From positions 876,501 through 940,500 of the forward strand of contig NC_013204.1 of assembly GCF_000024265.1 (NCBI RefSeq): a DNA stretch of 64,000 bases, read 5' to 3'. Shown piece after piece: positions 39,171 through 47,858 of the stretch (its first letter is position 1; each line of letters starts with the position of its first letter). The translations under genes were made by a program, and so were the position numbers. This stretch comes from Eggerthella lenta DSM 2243. GTDB taxonomy: Bacteria > Actinomycetota > Coriobacteriia > Coriobacteriales > Eggerthellaceae. The notes beneath the pieces were generated by a model. The model had not been told where the DNA came from. It searched no databases and saw only the letters and a list, made by a program, of their open reading frames with translations.

Positions 39171-40745
39171 ATGAGCAATCCTAAGGTCAAGCGCGTGCTC
39201 GTGTCCGTTACGGACAAGAGCGGCGTTGCGGACTTCGCCCGCGCGCTCGTCGACGAGTTCGGGGCGGAAATCATCTCGACGGGCGGCACCGCCCGCGCGC
39301 TCAAGGACGCCGGCGTGCCGGTTACGCCCATCGACGACGTGACGCAGTTCCCCGAGATGATGGACGGTCGCGTGAAGACGCTGCACCCGCGCGTGCACGG
39401 CGGTCTGCTGGCCAAGCGCGACAACGAGGCCCACATGGCCCAAGCGGCCGAGCACGGCATCGAGATGATCGACATGGTGGTGGTGAACCTCTACGCCTTC
39501 GAGAAGACGGTGGAAAGCGGCGCCGATTTCGGCACCTGCATCGAGAACATCGACATCGGCGGCCCGTCCATGCTGCGCTCCGCGGCCAAGAACTTCGAGA
39601 GCGTGGCCGTGGTCACGCGCCCGGCGAGCTACGACGCTATCCTGGCCGAGATGCGCGCCAACGACGGCGCCACCCTGCGCGACACGCGCGCCAAGCTGGC
39701 GCTCGACGTGTTCGAGACCACGGCGGCTTACGACGGCGCCATCGCCGCGTGGATGGGCGCCCAGCTCAAGGACGAGGGCGACGTGAAGTTCCCCGCCGAC
39801 CGCACGCTGCATCTCTCGAAGGTGCAAGACCTGCGCTACGGCGAGAACCCGCACCAGTCCGCCGCGTTCTACCGTCGCGACGACTACGCCGACGCCCCGC
39901 ACAGCCTGGCCCATGCCAAGCAGCATCAGGGCAAGGAGCTGTCGTACAACAACTACCTCGACCTCGACGCGGCTTGGACGGCCGTTCGCGAGTTCGACGA
40001 GCCGGCCTGCGTCATCGTCAAGCACCTCACGCCCTGCGGCGTGTGCCAGAACGACGACCTCGTCGAGGCCTACCAGCGCGCGCACGCGTGCGACCCGGTG
40101 AGCGCCTACGGCGGCGTCATGGCGTTCAACCGCCCCGTCACCTCCGACGTGGTGGTGGCCATCTTCGACAACAAGCAGTTCGTCGAGGCCATCATCGCTC
40201 CCGAGTTCGCGGGCGACGCGCTTGACATGTACAGCGCGAAGAAGAACGCGCGCCTGCTGTCCACGGGCGGCGTGAACCCGGCCGGCGGGGAAGTGGAGTA
40301 CCGCTCGGTCGAGGGCGGCCTGCTGGCCCAGGATTCCGACGCCGTGGCCGAGGATCCCGCGACGTTCACGGTTCCCACGAAGCGCCAGCCCAGCGAGGAA
40401 GAGCTCGCCGAGCTGCTGTTCGCGTGGAAGGTGTGCAAGTCCATCAAGTCCAACGCCATCGCCATCACGAAGGGCCACGCGACCATCGGCGTGGGCGGCG
40501 GCCAGCCGAACCGCGTGAACTCCGCGCGCATTGCCGTGGAGCAGGCGGGCGAGGAGGCCAAGGGCGCCGTGGCCGCCTCCGACGCGTTCTTCCCGTTCCG
40601 CGACGGCCTCGACGCGCTGGCCGAGGCCGGCGTGACGGCCATCATCGAGCCGGGCGGCTCCATCCGTGACGAAGAGGTGATCGCCGCCGCCGACGAGCAC
40701 GGCATCGCGCTCGTCTTCACCGGCCACCGCCACTTCAGGCACTAG
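39171..40745 (+). CDS. purH: Bifunctional AICAR transformylase / IMP cyclohydrolase
   Basis: 524 residues catalysing the last two steps to IMP. The N-terminal cyclohydrolase (MGS-like) domain has STGGTARALKDAGVPVTPID, GRVKTLHPRVHGGLLAKR and NIDIGGPSMLRSAAKNF. The C-terminal transformylase has LRYGENPHQSAAFY, QGKELSYNNYLDLDAAWTAV, the catalytic Lys-His pair (IVKHLTPCG), SNAIAITKGHATIGVGGGQ and the terminal FTGHRHFRH. The start is an ATG with only a modest Shine-Dalgarno (TAAGG). Confidence 0.97.
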   Translation: MSNPKVKRVLVSVTDKSGVADFARALVDEFGAEIISTGGTARALKDAGVPVTPIDDVTQFPEMMDGRVKTLHPRVHGGLLAKRDNEAHMAQAAEHGIEMIDMVVVNLYAFEKTVESGADFGTCIENIDIGGPSMLRSAAKNFESVAVVTRPASYDAILAEMRANDGATLRDTRAKLALDVFETTAAYDGAIAAWMGAQLKDEGDVKFPADRTLHLSKVQDLRYGENPHQSAAFYRRDDYADAPHSLAHAKQHQGKELSYNNYLDLDAAWTAVREFDEPACVIVKHLTPCGVCQNDDLVEAYQRAHACDPVSAYGGVMAFNRPVTSDVVVAIFDNKQFVEAIIAPEFAGDALDMYSAKKNARLLSTGGVNPAGGEVEYRSVEGGLLAQDSDAVAEDPATFTVPTKRQPSEEELAELLFAWKVCKSIKSNAIAITKGHATIGVGGGQPNRVNSARIAVEQAGEEAKGAVAASDAFFPFRDGLDALAEAGVTAIIEPGGSIRDEEVIAAADEHGIALVFTGHRHFRH

Positions 40746-40770
40746 ATCCGGCGGCATACCATGTTGCAAG

Positions 40771-40803
40771 CGGCAGCTTCGGAAACGAAGCTGCCGTTTT
40801 TTT
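40771..40803 (+). terminator. purH terminator
   Basis: CGGCAGCTTCG (40771-40781) pairs with 40786-40796 around GAAA and is followed by seven Ts: a textbook rho-independent terminator. Confidence 0.95.
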
Positions 40804-41010
40804 GCGGGCGCCCCGTAGCGGGATCCGACTTCCTCGGTTCGCTCGGCGCGTCAAGTTGTAGCCTTCTCGTCCGACGTGGACGCAAAACGGCAGCTGTGGC
40901 AAAGTTAGCCTTGGTTTCAAGTGGATTTCGCACTTTGGATTTCACGCGATCTGGGGTTTCGTGGATGCTCACGACGCTTATAACGTTCGTCGCGACCCGA
41001 TGATTGCCAT

Positions 41011-41037
41011 GGGGGACCCCGGACGTTTTTCTGGACT
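41011..41037 (+). repeat. Left terminal inverted repeat of the IS element
   Basis: 27 bases ending CGGACGTTTTTCTGGACT; matches the right end except for a two-base indel near the tip. Confidence 0.85.
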
Positions 41038-41065
41038 GAATTTCGATGAGGAAAGAGGTCCGTGA

Positions 41066-42700
41066 ATGGCTTACGGCAAAGAATACAAGGAGGAGGTCCT
41101 GAGCAGGTTCCACGCGAGCGGCATGTCGATGCGCGCGGCGTGCTCGAGCCTCGAGGGGTTCCCGTGCGCGGCGACGCTCTCGGCCTTCGCGCGCGAGGAG
41201 GGGGCCGGCCTCCTGCGCCCGCCCGCGCTCGCGGTGCCGGGCAGGTGCGAGGGCCGCCGGGCATGGGAGCCCTACCCCCTCGGGACGAAGCGGGAGGCGA
41301 TGCGGCTCCTCGCGGGCGGCATGGAGCCGCGCTTCGTCGCCGGGCGCCTCGGGATCGCGAGCGCCGCCCCCGTCCGCCTGTGGGCCTCCAGGCTGGGGCG
41401 CCTCGACGGGCTCGACGGCCGGTCCCGTCCCGACGGCGAGCGCGAGCGCGGGGAAGCTGTTACGATGTTCGCGCGAGGGTCGTCCGTCTCCGAGATAGCC
41501 GGACGGATCGGCGCGGACAGGAGGACCGTGCGCCGCTGGCTGGACAAGGCCGGCGTCGAGCGGAAGCGCGCGACGAAGGGGAAGGGCGGCGAGGGCGTGG
41601 CGAAGGAAGAAGGCGGCGAGCGGGGCGAATGGTCCCGCGCATGGGGCGACCTCCCCGAAGGCGACCCCGTCGAGCGGGCGCGGCTGGCCGAGGTCAGGCT
41701 CGCGGAGGCGCTGGCGGTGTTGGACGTCCTAAAAGCACCAGGCCCGGGCTCTTTGAGCAATTCGGAGAAGCGCCGGGCGGGCGAGAGGGCGAGGGCGATG
41801 GCGGCGAGGGCGAGGGTCGATGACGTCCTGAGGGATTTCCGCATCGCCAGGAGCACGTACTTCTCGCAGGCGGCGATGGCGGCCAGGCCCGACAGGCACG
41901 CGGCCCTGCGGGCGCGCGTGCGCGCGGCCTTCGAGGGCTCGAAGGGCCGCTACGGGTCGCTGAGCGTGTGGGCGGCCCTGCGGCGGGGCGAGGGCGCGCC
42001 CGTGCGCGCCCGCGACCTCGCGCCCGGGGACATGGAGGCCCCCGTCGTCGTCTCCGAGAAGGTCGTGCGCCGGATCATGCGCGAGGAGGGGCTCGTCCCG
42101 GTCCAGGTCAAGGAGCGCCGGCGCCACAGCTCCTACGCGGGCGAGACCGACGAGCGCCCCGCGAACCTGCCGCTTCGAGAGGACGGGACGCACGGCTTCC
42201 GCGCCGACGCGCCGGGCAGGCTCGTCGTGACCGACGTGACCGAGTTCGACCTCGGCGGCCTCAAGGTCTACCTCTCCCCGATCATAGACTGCTTCGACGG
42301 CTGCCCGGTGGCGTGGCGGACGTCGACGCGCCCGGACGACGAGCTGACGGCGGGCTCGCTGGAGGACGCGCTCGGGCGCCTGGAGGAGGGCTGCGCCGTC
42401 CACACCGACGGCGGCGGCAACTACCGCTCCGCCAGATGGAAGGGCGTCTGCGAGGCCAACGGCCTCGTCAGGTCGATGTCGCGCAAGGCCAAGAGCCCCG
42501 ACAACGCGAGGGCGGAGGGCTTCTTCGGGACGCTCAAGCAGGAGTTCTTCTACGCGAGGGACTGGAAGGGGACGACGAAGGGGAGCTTCGTGCGGGCCCT
42601 CGACGAGTACATCGTGTGGTATCGTGACGAGAAGATCAAGAGATCGCTCGGATGGAAGACGATAGCGGCCCATAGGGCGGCGCTCGCCGCAGCCGCGTAG
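41066..42700 (+). CDS. IS3-family transposase, single fused frame
   Basis: 544-residue transposase. The N-terminal part (about 1-170) carries two helix-turn-helix modules (MSMRAACSSLEGFP and SVSEIAGRIGADRRTVRRWL), equal to OrfA. After a linker, an HTH_21-like segment (SKGRYGSLSVWAALR) leads to the rve integrase core with the DDE triad: Asp in VTDVTEFDL, Asp in HTDGGGNY, Glu in NARAEGFFGTLKQEFF. IS3 elements normally split OrfA and OrfB and join them by -1 frameshift; here the frame is continuous through the usual junction (around 41730, CCTAAAAGCACC). It appears intact. Confidence 0.88.
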   Translation: MAYGKEYKEEVLSRFHASGMSMRAACSSLEGFPCAATLSAFAREEGAGLLRPPALAVPGRCEGRRAWEPYPLGTKREAMRLLAGGMEPRFVAGRLGIASAAPVRLWASRLGRLDGLDGRSRPDGERERGEAVTMFARGSSVSEIAGRIGADRRTVRRWLDKAGVERKRATKGKGGEGVAKEEGGERGEWSRAWGDLPEGDPVERARLAEVRLAEALAVLDVLKAPGPGSLSNSEKRRAGERARAMAARARVDDVLRDFRIARSTYFSQAAMAARPDRHAALRARVRAAFEGSKGRYGSLSVWAALRRGEGAPVRARDLAPGDMEAPVVVSEKVVRRIMREEGLVPVQVKERRRHSSYAGETDERPANLPLREDGTHGFRADAPGRLVVTDVTEFDLGGLKVYLSPIIDCFDGCPVAWRTSTRPDDELTAGSLEDALGRLEEGCAVHTDGGGNYRSARWKGVCEANGLVRSMSRKAKSPDNARAEGFFGTLKQEFFYARDWKGTTKGSFVRALDEYIVWYRDEKIKRSLGWKTIAAHRAALAAAA

Positions 42701-42701
42701 G

Positions 42702-42726
42702 AGTCCAGAAAAACGTCCGTGCCCCC
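42702..42726 (-). repeat. Right terminal inverted repeat of the IS element
   Basis: 25 bases, AGTCCAGAAAAACGTCCG then TGCCCCC, starting one base after the transposase stop. Confidence 0.85.
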
Positions 42727-42834
42727 TGGGAACCGTTTTTCGCCCAACTTCCACGCCGGACGACGATGTTTCCGCGGCTTGTCGGGGCTTGTGGATGTTC
42801 TCTGACGGGATGATGGCGGGGGAGGGGCGGCGCG

Positions 42835-42849
42835 TATAGTGGGAACATG
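42835..42849 (+). promoter_or_regulatory. -10 element giving a probable leaderless dnaJ-domain mRNA
   Basis: TATAGT (42835-42840) lies six bases before the ATG (42847), so transcription should begin at or beside the start codon. There is no Shine-Dalgarno at working distance. I see no clear -35. Confidence 0.5.
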
Positions 42850-43677
42850 AAGAAATCCGAAGCGCTCAACATCCTGGGGCTCTCAGACGGCGCGACCGAC
42901 GATGCGGTCAAACAGGCCCACCGCAAGCTGGTGATCGAGCACCATCCTGACAAGTTCGCGCTAGGATCGAAGGAGCGCGAGGAGGCGGAAGAGTTCACGA
43001 AGCGCATCAACGAAGCGCGTGACGTGCTGCTCAACCGTTCATGGACGCCCGAGTTCGATCCGCGCCGCGATCCTCGCCCCTACGCGAACAACCCGTACGC
43101 CCACCCCACGCAGAACCCTTACGGCGGCGCGGGTCAGGGTGGCGATCCTTTCGCGGGCTGGCCGTTCGGCCAGGCCCCTGGCCAAGGCCAGGGGCAGACC
43201 ACCTACGTATGGACGTCGTGGGACGCGCCGCGCTCCGGCGGCTCCGGCGTGGGCAGCCAGCCGTTCGACCCTTTCGACCCGTTCGCGCCCTTCCGCGCAA
43301 CGGCCGAGCCGCGCAAGACCCCGCAGGAAGCTCTCGACGAAGTCAAGCGCGACCTCGGGCGCGAAGGGCTCGTCATTGCGGGCAAGGTGGCGCTGTTGGC
43401 GGTGGCGGCGCTCGCGGGCACCGCGGCCACCGGGCTGTTCCTGTACGTGATGATCTCCATCGTATACGGCCTGTGGAAGCGCTTCGGCTCGTGCCTCATC
43501 GGTCTCATCGTGCCGCTCATGCTGCTGGGCGCGCCCTTTGTGTTCATCATCGCGCCCCGGCAGGGGGCCGTCACCGCAGGGCTGGCCGTGGCGTTCTTGT
43601 TCGCGGTGCTGTTCGACGTGGTGAACGTGCGCAACCTCCTGCGCGCCCTGCGCGTCGCGCGCCGGGCGACGTCCTAG
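42847..43677 (+). CDS. J-domain membrane protein
   Basis: 276 residues. An N-terminal J domain (about 1-65) carries the HPD motif (33-35), which stimulates Hsp70 ATPase. A Gly/Pro/Gln-rich, aromatic low-complexity linker (about 70-165; PFDPFDPFAPF) leads to three hydrophobic segments (about 178-205, 212-235, 240-260). It lacks the zinc and client-binding domains of DnaJ, so it is a membrane-tethered type C co-chaperone recruiting DnaK to the membrane. It lies just downstream of the IS element. Translation is probably leaderless. Confidence 0.85.
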   Translation: MKKSEALNILGLSDGATDDAVKQAHRKLVIEHHPDKFALGSKEREEAEEFTKRINEARDVLLNRSWTPEFDPRRDPRPYANNPYAHPTQNPYGGAGQGGDPFAGWPFGQAPGQGQGQTTYVWTSWDAPRSGGSGVGSQPFDPFDPFAPFRATAEPRKTPQEALDEVKRDLGREGLVIAGKVALLAVAALAGTAATGLFLYVMISIVYGLWKRFGSCLIGLIVPLMLLGAPFVFIIAPRQGAVTAGLAVAFLFAVLFDVVNVRNLLRALRVARRATS

Positions 43678-43690
43678 CGGAGCCTCTGTG

Positions 43691-43713
43691 GCGGGACCGC
43701 CGCGTCCCGCTTG
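43691..43713 (+). terminator. Hairpin after the J-domain gene
   Basis: GCGGGAC (43691-43697) pairs with 43704-43710 around six bases; only TTG follows, so termination would be weak. It overlaps the next promoter. Confidence 0.5.
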
Positions 43714-43737
43714 CAGCGCGCACCCTCATGCTATACT
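43711..43737 (+). promoter_or_regulatory. Promoter of the flippase/ATP-grasp operon
   Basis: TATACT (43732-43737) is a strong -10. The best -35 is TTGCAG (43711-43716) at a short 15-base spacing. Confidence 0.5.
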
Positions 43738-43775
43738 GAATCATTCCGTCATGGTTCGTCGAAAGGGGACGCTGG

Positions 43776-45497
43776 TTGAAGAAAGCGCTGCTGCTCGTCA
43801 TCGGCATCGTCGCAGTGTGCTTTCTCATCGCGAACGCCGATTACCTGGCGAGCTTCCTCGCGACGCTCAAGACCGGCGCGCTCGTGCCGCTGGTCGTGGC
43901 TTGCGTGCTCATGCTGGCGCGCCACCTCGTGCAGGCGGCGTCCTACGACGCGGCCTTCGAGGCGGTCGGCCATAAGACGGGCTTCTGGCACAACGTCGTG
44001 CTCATCTTCTCGCTGGTGTTCATCAACACGTTCTGCCTGTTCTCGGGGGCGACGGGCGTGGCGTTCATCATCGACGACGCGCACCGCACGGGCGCGGACG
44101 CGGGCACGTCCACCAGCGGCGCTATCCTCTCGCAGATCGGCTACTTCGCCGCCATCCTCGTGATCTCCGTCATCGGCTTTCTCACCATGCTGCTGTCCGG
44201 CAGCATGAACACGCTGTTCCTCGTCGGGGGGCTGGCGTTGGCTGCGGTGCTGGCGGCGCTGTCCAGCATGTTCGTGGTGGGCTACCGCAAACCGCGCGTG
44301 CTGTTCCGCCTGTTCATCGGCATCGAGTCGCTCATCAACAAGGCGCTGGGGCTGCTGAAGAAGCATCTCAAGCCGGCCTGGGGGCGCAAGATGGCCAGCT
44401 CCTTCATCTCGTCGGCGGGCATCCTCGCGAAGAACCCGCAGGGCACCATGGTCACCGTGTCCTACGCGTCGTTCTCGGCCATCCTCAACATGGCGTGCCT
44501 CGTGGCCATCGGCTACGCGTTCGGCTTCGAGAACGTAGCCGCGCTCGTGGCGGCGTTCGCGGTGGCGGCCATCTCGGTCATCCTGAGCCCCACGCCTCAG
44601 GGCGTGGGCGTGGTGGAGGCGGCCATCGCCGCCATCCTCACGGCGCACGGATGCTCGCTGGCCACAGCCACGGCCATCGCGCTGGTGTACCGCGGTATCA
44701 TGTTCTGGATCCCTTTCTGCATCGGCGCGCTGCTGCTGTCGCAGTCGGGGTTCTTCGCCGACAAGAAGAGCCCTACCGAGGAGAAGCGCGCGAAGGACAC
44801 GGCTTGGGTTTCGGGCACCATCGTGCTCATCGTGGGACTCGTGAACATCGGCATGGCGTTGATTCCGCAGACGTTCAGGCCGTTCACCGCGCTCACGGAT
44901 TGGATCAACATGGGCGGCCTGCTCATCGGTCCGTTCCTTATCGTGGGGAGCATCGTGCTCGTGGTGCTGGCCGTGGGACTCATCCTGCGCTTCCGTACGG
45001 CGTGGGCGCTCACGTTGGGCGTGCTCGTGCTGGTGGCTGGCGCGGAGTTCCTCTACGTGAACACCGTGCAGGTTGCCGTGGCGGCTCTGCTGCTGGTGAT
45101 GTGGCTGTTCTGGAAGCGCGACGCGTTCGACCGTCCTATCGCTCCGCAAGACGACGCGCCGCGCCTCGTGCGCGAGTTCCGCGAGAACGTCGAGCGGTTC
45201 CGCGCTTGGCGCGCCAGGCGGGCTGCGGCGAAGGCAGCGGGTGAGCAGCCGCTCGCCGGCATCGGCAGCGCCATAGCCTCGCGCCGAGAAGAGGGCGGCG
45301 CGCGCTCACCTGCGAAAAGGAAAACGGGTTGGGAACAACGTGCCGAAAAAGGCGCGGAGATCATCCGCGAGGCTGGACATGAGGGTATACTGCCCTTTGG
45401 CGATGATGCCGAGCCAGCGCCCGCGGGGGCGGCAACGGCAGGCGTCGCCGATTCTGCAGCAATGAAGGAGGAGTCAAACCATGATCGTGCTCGATGA
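43776..45497 (+). CDS. MprF-type flippase-domain membrane protein (long form)
   Basis: 573-residue polytopic protein of the lysylphosphatidylglycerol synthase transmembrane family (UPF0104), corresponding to the N-terminal lipid-flippase half of MprF without its DUF2156 synthase half. At least eight helices precede family motif SPTPQGVGVVEAAIAAIL and AIALVYRGIMFWIPF. Four more hydrophobic segments (about 345-465) and a charged cytoplasmic tail (about 470-573) extend it. The start is TTG with AAAGGGG seven bases upstream; the next ORF begins within its last 17 bases. It is the first gene of a trio with an ATP-grasp enzyme and a second flippase. Confidence 0.85.
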   Translation: MKKALLLVIGIVAVCFLIANADYLASFLATLKTGALVPLVVACVLMLARHLVQAASYDAAFEAVGHKTGFWHNVVLIFSLVFINTFCLFSGATGVAFIIDDAHRTGADAGTSTSGAILSQIGYFAAILVISVIGFLTMLLSGSMNTLFLVGGLALAAVLAALSSMFVVGYRKPRVLFRLFIGIESLINKALGLLKKHLKPAWGRKMASSFISSAGILAKNPQGTMVTVSYASFSAILNMACLVAIGYAFGFENVAALVAAFAVAAISVILSPTPQGVGVVEAAIAAILTAHGCSLATATAIALVYRGIMFWIPFCIGALLLSQSGFFADKKSPTEEKRAKDTAWVSGTIVLIVGLVNIGMALIPQTFRPFTALTDWINMGGLLIGPFLIVGSIVLVVLAVGLILRFRTAWALTLGVLVLVAGAEFLYVNTVQVAVAALLLVMWLFWKRDAFDRPIAPQDDAPRLVREFRENVERFRAWRARRAAAKAAGEQPLAGIGSAIASRREEGGARSPAKRKTGWEQRAEKGAEIIREAGHEGILPFGDDAEPAPAGAATAGVADSAAMKEESNHDRAR

Positions 45498-46629
45498 GCC
45501 CTACGTGTCCGAACCTCTGATCGCCTGGCTCGAGGAGTCCCAGCATCCCGTGCTGGACAACGCTTTCGCGCGTTCGATCGCCGACGGACGCGCTCTGAAC
45601 CTCGTATCGTCCGACGAGGCGGTTCGCCGTATCGACGCAGGGGAGCGCGTGTACACGAACTCCGAGAACGCCCTGGCCTGGATCGTCGAGAGCGCCCACA
45701 ACGAAAGCCTATCGCGCGCCATCGGCCTGTTCAAGGACAAGGCCGCCATGCGAGCTGCGCTGGCCGGCCTCGACCCCGACCTGTTCTTCAAATCCTGTTC
45801 GGTGGACGAGTTGTTCAAGCTCGATTTCTCCCAGCTTCCGGCACCTTTCGTGCTGAAGCCGTCGGTGGGTTTCTGCAGCATGGGCGTCTACGCCATCCAG
45901 AACCGCGAGGACTGGGAGCGCGCTCTGGCCGACATCCAGCAGAACGCCTCGTCGTGGCACGACATGTACCCCGAAAGCGTCATCGGCGCCGGGTCGTTCA
46001 TTCTCGAAGGCTATCTTGAGGGCACCGAGTACGCGCTGGACGCGTACTTCGACGAGACGGGTCGCGCGCACATCCTCAATGTGCTGCGCCACGACTTCAC
46101 CTCGCCTGAAGATACCTCCGATCGCATGTACGTGACCAGCGCCTCCATCGTGCGCGACACCTCCACGATGTTCGCCTCTTGGCTCGACCGCGTGAACGCG
46201 CTCATCGGCGCGCGGAACTTCCCCGTGCACGTGGAGGTGCGCGTGTCGGACGGGCATGTGAGCCCCATCGAGTTCAATCCGCTGCGGTTTGCGGGCCTTG
46301 GCGGCACCGACGTCAGCTGGTACGGCTACGGCTACCGCACCTACCAGGCGTTCCTCGAAGACGACGAGCCCGACTTCGATGCGGCGTTCGACGGCAAGAC
46401 CGACAAGGTGTACTCCATGTCGCTGCTGAACGCGCCGGCCGATGCCTCGGGCGACGAAGACTTCGACTACGACGCGTTCCTCGGTCGATTCTCCCACGTG
46501 TTGGAGATGCGCCCCTTCGACGTGAAGCGCGTGGGCAACTACGGCTTCCTGTTCTTGGAGACGGATCCGTCCACGTCCGACGAGCTGGATTTCCTCATGC
46601 GCTCCGATCTTAAGGAGTTCCTCCGCTAA
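45481..46629 (+). CDS. ATP-grasp domain protein, ligase-like, unknown substrate
   Basis: 382-residue ATP-grasp-fold protein, the class that forms amide or thioester bonds through acyl phosphates. Features: the fold's lysine strand APFVLKPSVGFCSMGVYAI (about 121-139), the Glu-rich ATP-binding loop SFILEGYLEGTEYALDAYFD (about 169-188), and the metal/phosphate strand VEVRVSDGHVSPIEFNPLRF, where E and N match the usual E...N metal ligands. It has no signal peptide, so it acts in the cytoplasm. GGAGG precedes the ATG; the gene overlaps the upstream flippase gene by 17 bases and is followed by another flippase 32 bases on. The product it makes is unknown. Confidence 0.8.
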   Translation: MIVLDEPYVSEPLIAWLEESQHPVLDNAFARSIADGRALNLVSSDEAVRRIDAGERVYTNSENALAWIVESAHNESLSRAIGLFKDKAAMRAALAGLDPDLFFKSCSVDELFKLDFSQLPAPFVLKPSVGFCSMGVYAIQNREDWERALADIQQNASSWHDMYPESVIGAGSFILEGYLEGTEYALDAYFDETGRAHILNVLRHDFTSPEDTSDRMYVTSASIVRDTSTMFASWLDRVNALIGARNFPVHVEVRVSDGHVSPIEFNPLRFAGLGGTDVSWYGYGYRTYQAFLEDDEPDFDAAFDGKTDKVYSMSLLNAPADASGDEDFDYDAFLGRFSHVLEMRPFDVKRVGNYGFLFLETDPSTSDELDFLMRSDLKEFLR

Positions 46630-46661
46630 GGCGGAGGAGCGCACGGCGCACGGGCTGATCG

Positions 46662-47714
46662 GTGAAGAAACTCAACATTCGAAACCTGCTCATCGGACTG
46701 GTCATCGTCATCGTGCTGGCCGTGGTGCTGCTGCGCGGCGACCAGCTGGTCGAGCTCGTCGAGACCATCAAAAAAGGTGCCGTCATTCCGCTTATCGCGG
46801 CGGTGTGCACCCAGTTGGGCAAGTACTTCGCGCAAAGCTTCTCGTACTCGTACGCCTTCGAGGCCGTCGACGAGCACATGAATCCGCGCGAGACGCTGCC
46901 GCTCGTGTTCGGTACGTTCTTCGTGAACACTATCGCGCCCTCTCTCAACCTGGCAGGCACCACGCTCGTGGTGGACGATGCGCGCCGTCGCGGCATCGCG
47001 CCCGGCAAGGCTACGAGCGCTGCGTTGCTCATGCAGATCACCGTGGACTCGGGCTTCGCCACCATCATGCTCATCGCGTTCGGCATCTTGGCGGCCACGG
47101 TGGGTTTGTCGCCCTTGTGGTTTCTGTTGGGGCTGCTGGTTATAGCGCTGGTCAGCGCGATGGTGCTTATCCTCGTGCTGGGACGCAAGCGTCCGGCTCT
47201 CGTCCTGCGCGCCCTGCGTCCCATCGAACGGCTTGTCGACCGCGTCCTCGTGCGCTTCAAGAAAAAGCCCCTCGACCCCTGGGTCGAGCGCATCGTGGGC
47301 TCGTTTTCCGACGCTGCCGGCCTTATCGCGCATAACCCCAAGACAACGGCGAAGGCGTTCGGCTGCTCCATTGCGGCCAGCGCTTGCGAGCTGGCCTGTT
47401 TCAGCTTGGTGGGCGTGGCGTTCGGCGTGCATCAGCCCGAACCTCTCATCTGCGGCTACGTAGTCGCCACGTTGTTCGCCATGATCTCTATCACGCCGCA
47501 GGGCGTAGGCGTGGTGGAGGCTGCCGTGGTGGTGGCGTTCACGTCGTTCGGCGTGTCGGGCGCGGCGGGCCTGTCTATCGCGCTCGTGTACCGCGGCATC
47601 GTGTTCTGGATGCCGTTCCTCATCGGCGCCATCCTCATTCAAACCACCAAGACGTTCAAGCACGATGCGAAGCGGGCCGTGCGCGACCAGAAAGGCAAGG
47701 GCTTGCGCCGTTAA
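46662..47714 (+). CDS. MprF-type flippase-domain membrane protein (short form)
   Basis: 350-residue paralogue of the flippase-like protein two genes upstream. It shows the same hallmarks: SITPQGVGVVEAAVVVAF and LSIALVYRGIVFWMPFLIGA, with about eight membrane helices and a short basic cytoplasmic tail. It starts at GTG (46662) with weak initiation signals, so translation may depend on readthrough from the ATP-grasp gene. Similar length to the core of the long form, without the extra helices and tail. Probably moves the same lipid class or acts with it as a complex. Confidence 0.85.
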   Translation: MKKLNIRNLLIGLVIVIVLAVVLLRGDQLVELVETIKKGAVIPLIAAVCTQLGKYFAQSFSYSYAFEAVDEHMNPRETLPLVFGTFFVNTIAPSLNLAGTTLVVDDARRRGIAPGKATSAALLMQITVDSGFATIMLIAFGILAATVGLSPLWFLLGLLVIALVSAMVLILVLGRKRPALVLRALRPIERLVDRVLVRFKKKPLDPWVERIVGSFSDAAGLIAHNPKTTAKAFGCSIAASACELACFSLVGVAFGVHQPEPLICGYVVATLFAMISITPQGVGVVEAAVVVAFTSFGVSGAAGLSIALVYRGIVFWMPFLIGAILIQTTKTFKHDAKRAVRDQKGKGLRR

Positions 47715-47858
47715 GCCCGAAGCCCGTCATCCGTTCGGCGCATTCAGCCTTCCTCCGCGGCCTCAATGGTAAATTGACGACGTTTCGGTGTGCTCCATGT
47801 TCTAGAATGGCAGGATGCATGCAGCGCGGCTCCGGCTGCCGTACGGAACGAGGGGACT

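Larger units (their letters stand above)
41011..42726 (+). mobile_element. IS3-like insertion sequence
   Basis: 1716-bp element bounded by imperfect inverted repeats: left 41011-41037 (starts GGGGGACCCCGGACG) and right 42702-42726, which on the other strand starts GGGGGCACGGACG. They share CGGACGTTTTTCTGGACT exactly. It contains one transposase gene. The flanks (CAT left, TGG right) show no target duplication, so it may be old, or the ends may be a few bases off. The element is more G/C-rich in its wobble positions than its neighbours. Confidence 0.88.

Noticed and set aside
41700-41823. Frameshifted, broken transposase
   Set aside because: The frame is continuous across the junction and all DDE residues are present, so no break needs to be invoked.
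43749-45149. 466-codon minus-strand frame opposite the first flippase gene
   Set aside because: Antisense shadow with Arg/His/Glu-rich low-complexity translation; the plus strand encodes a clear membrane protein family.
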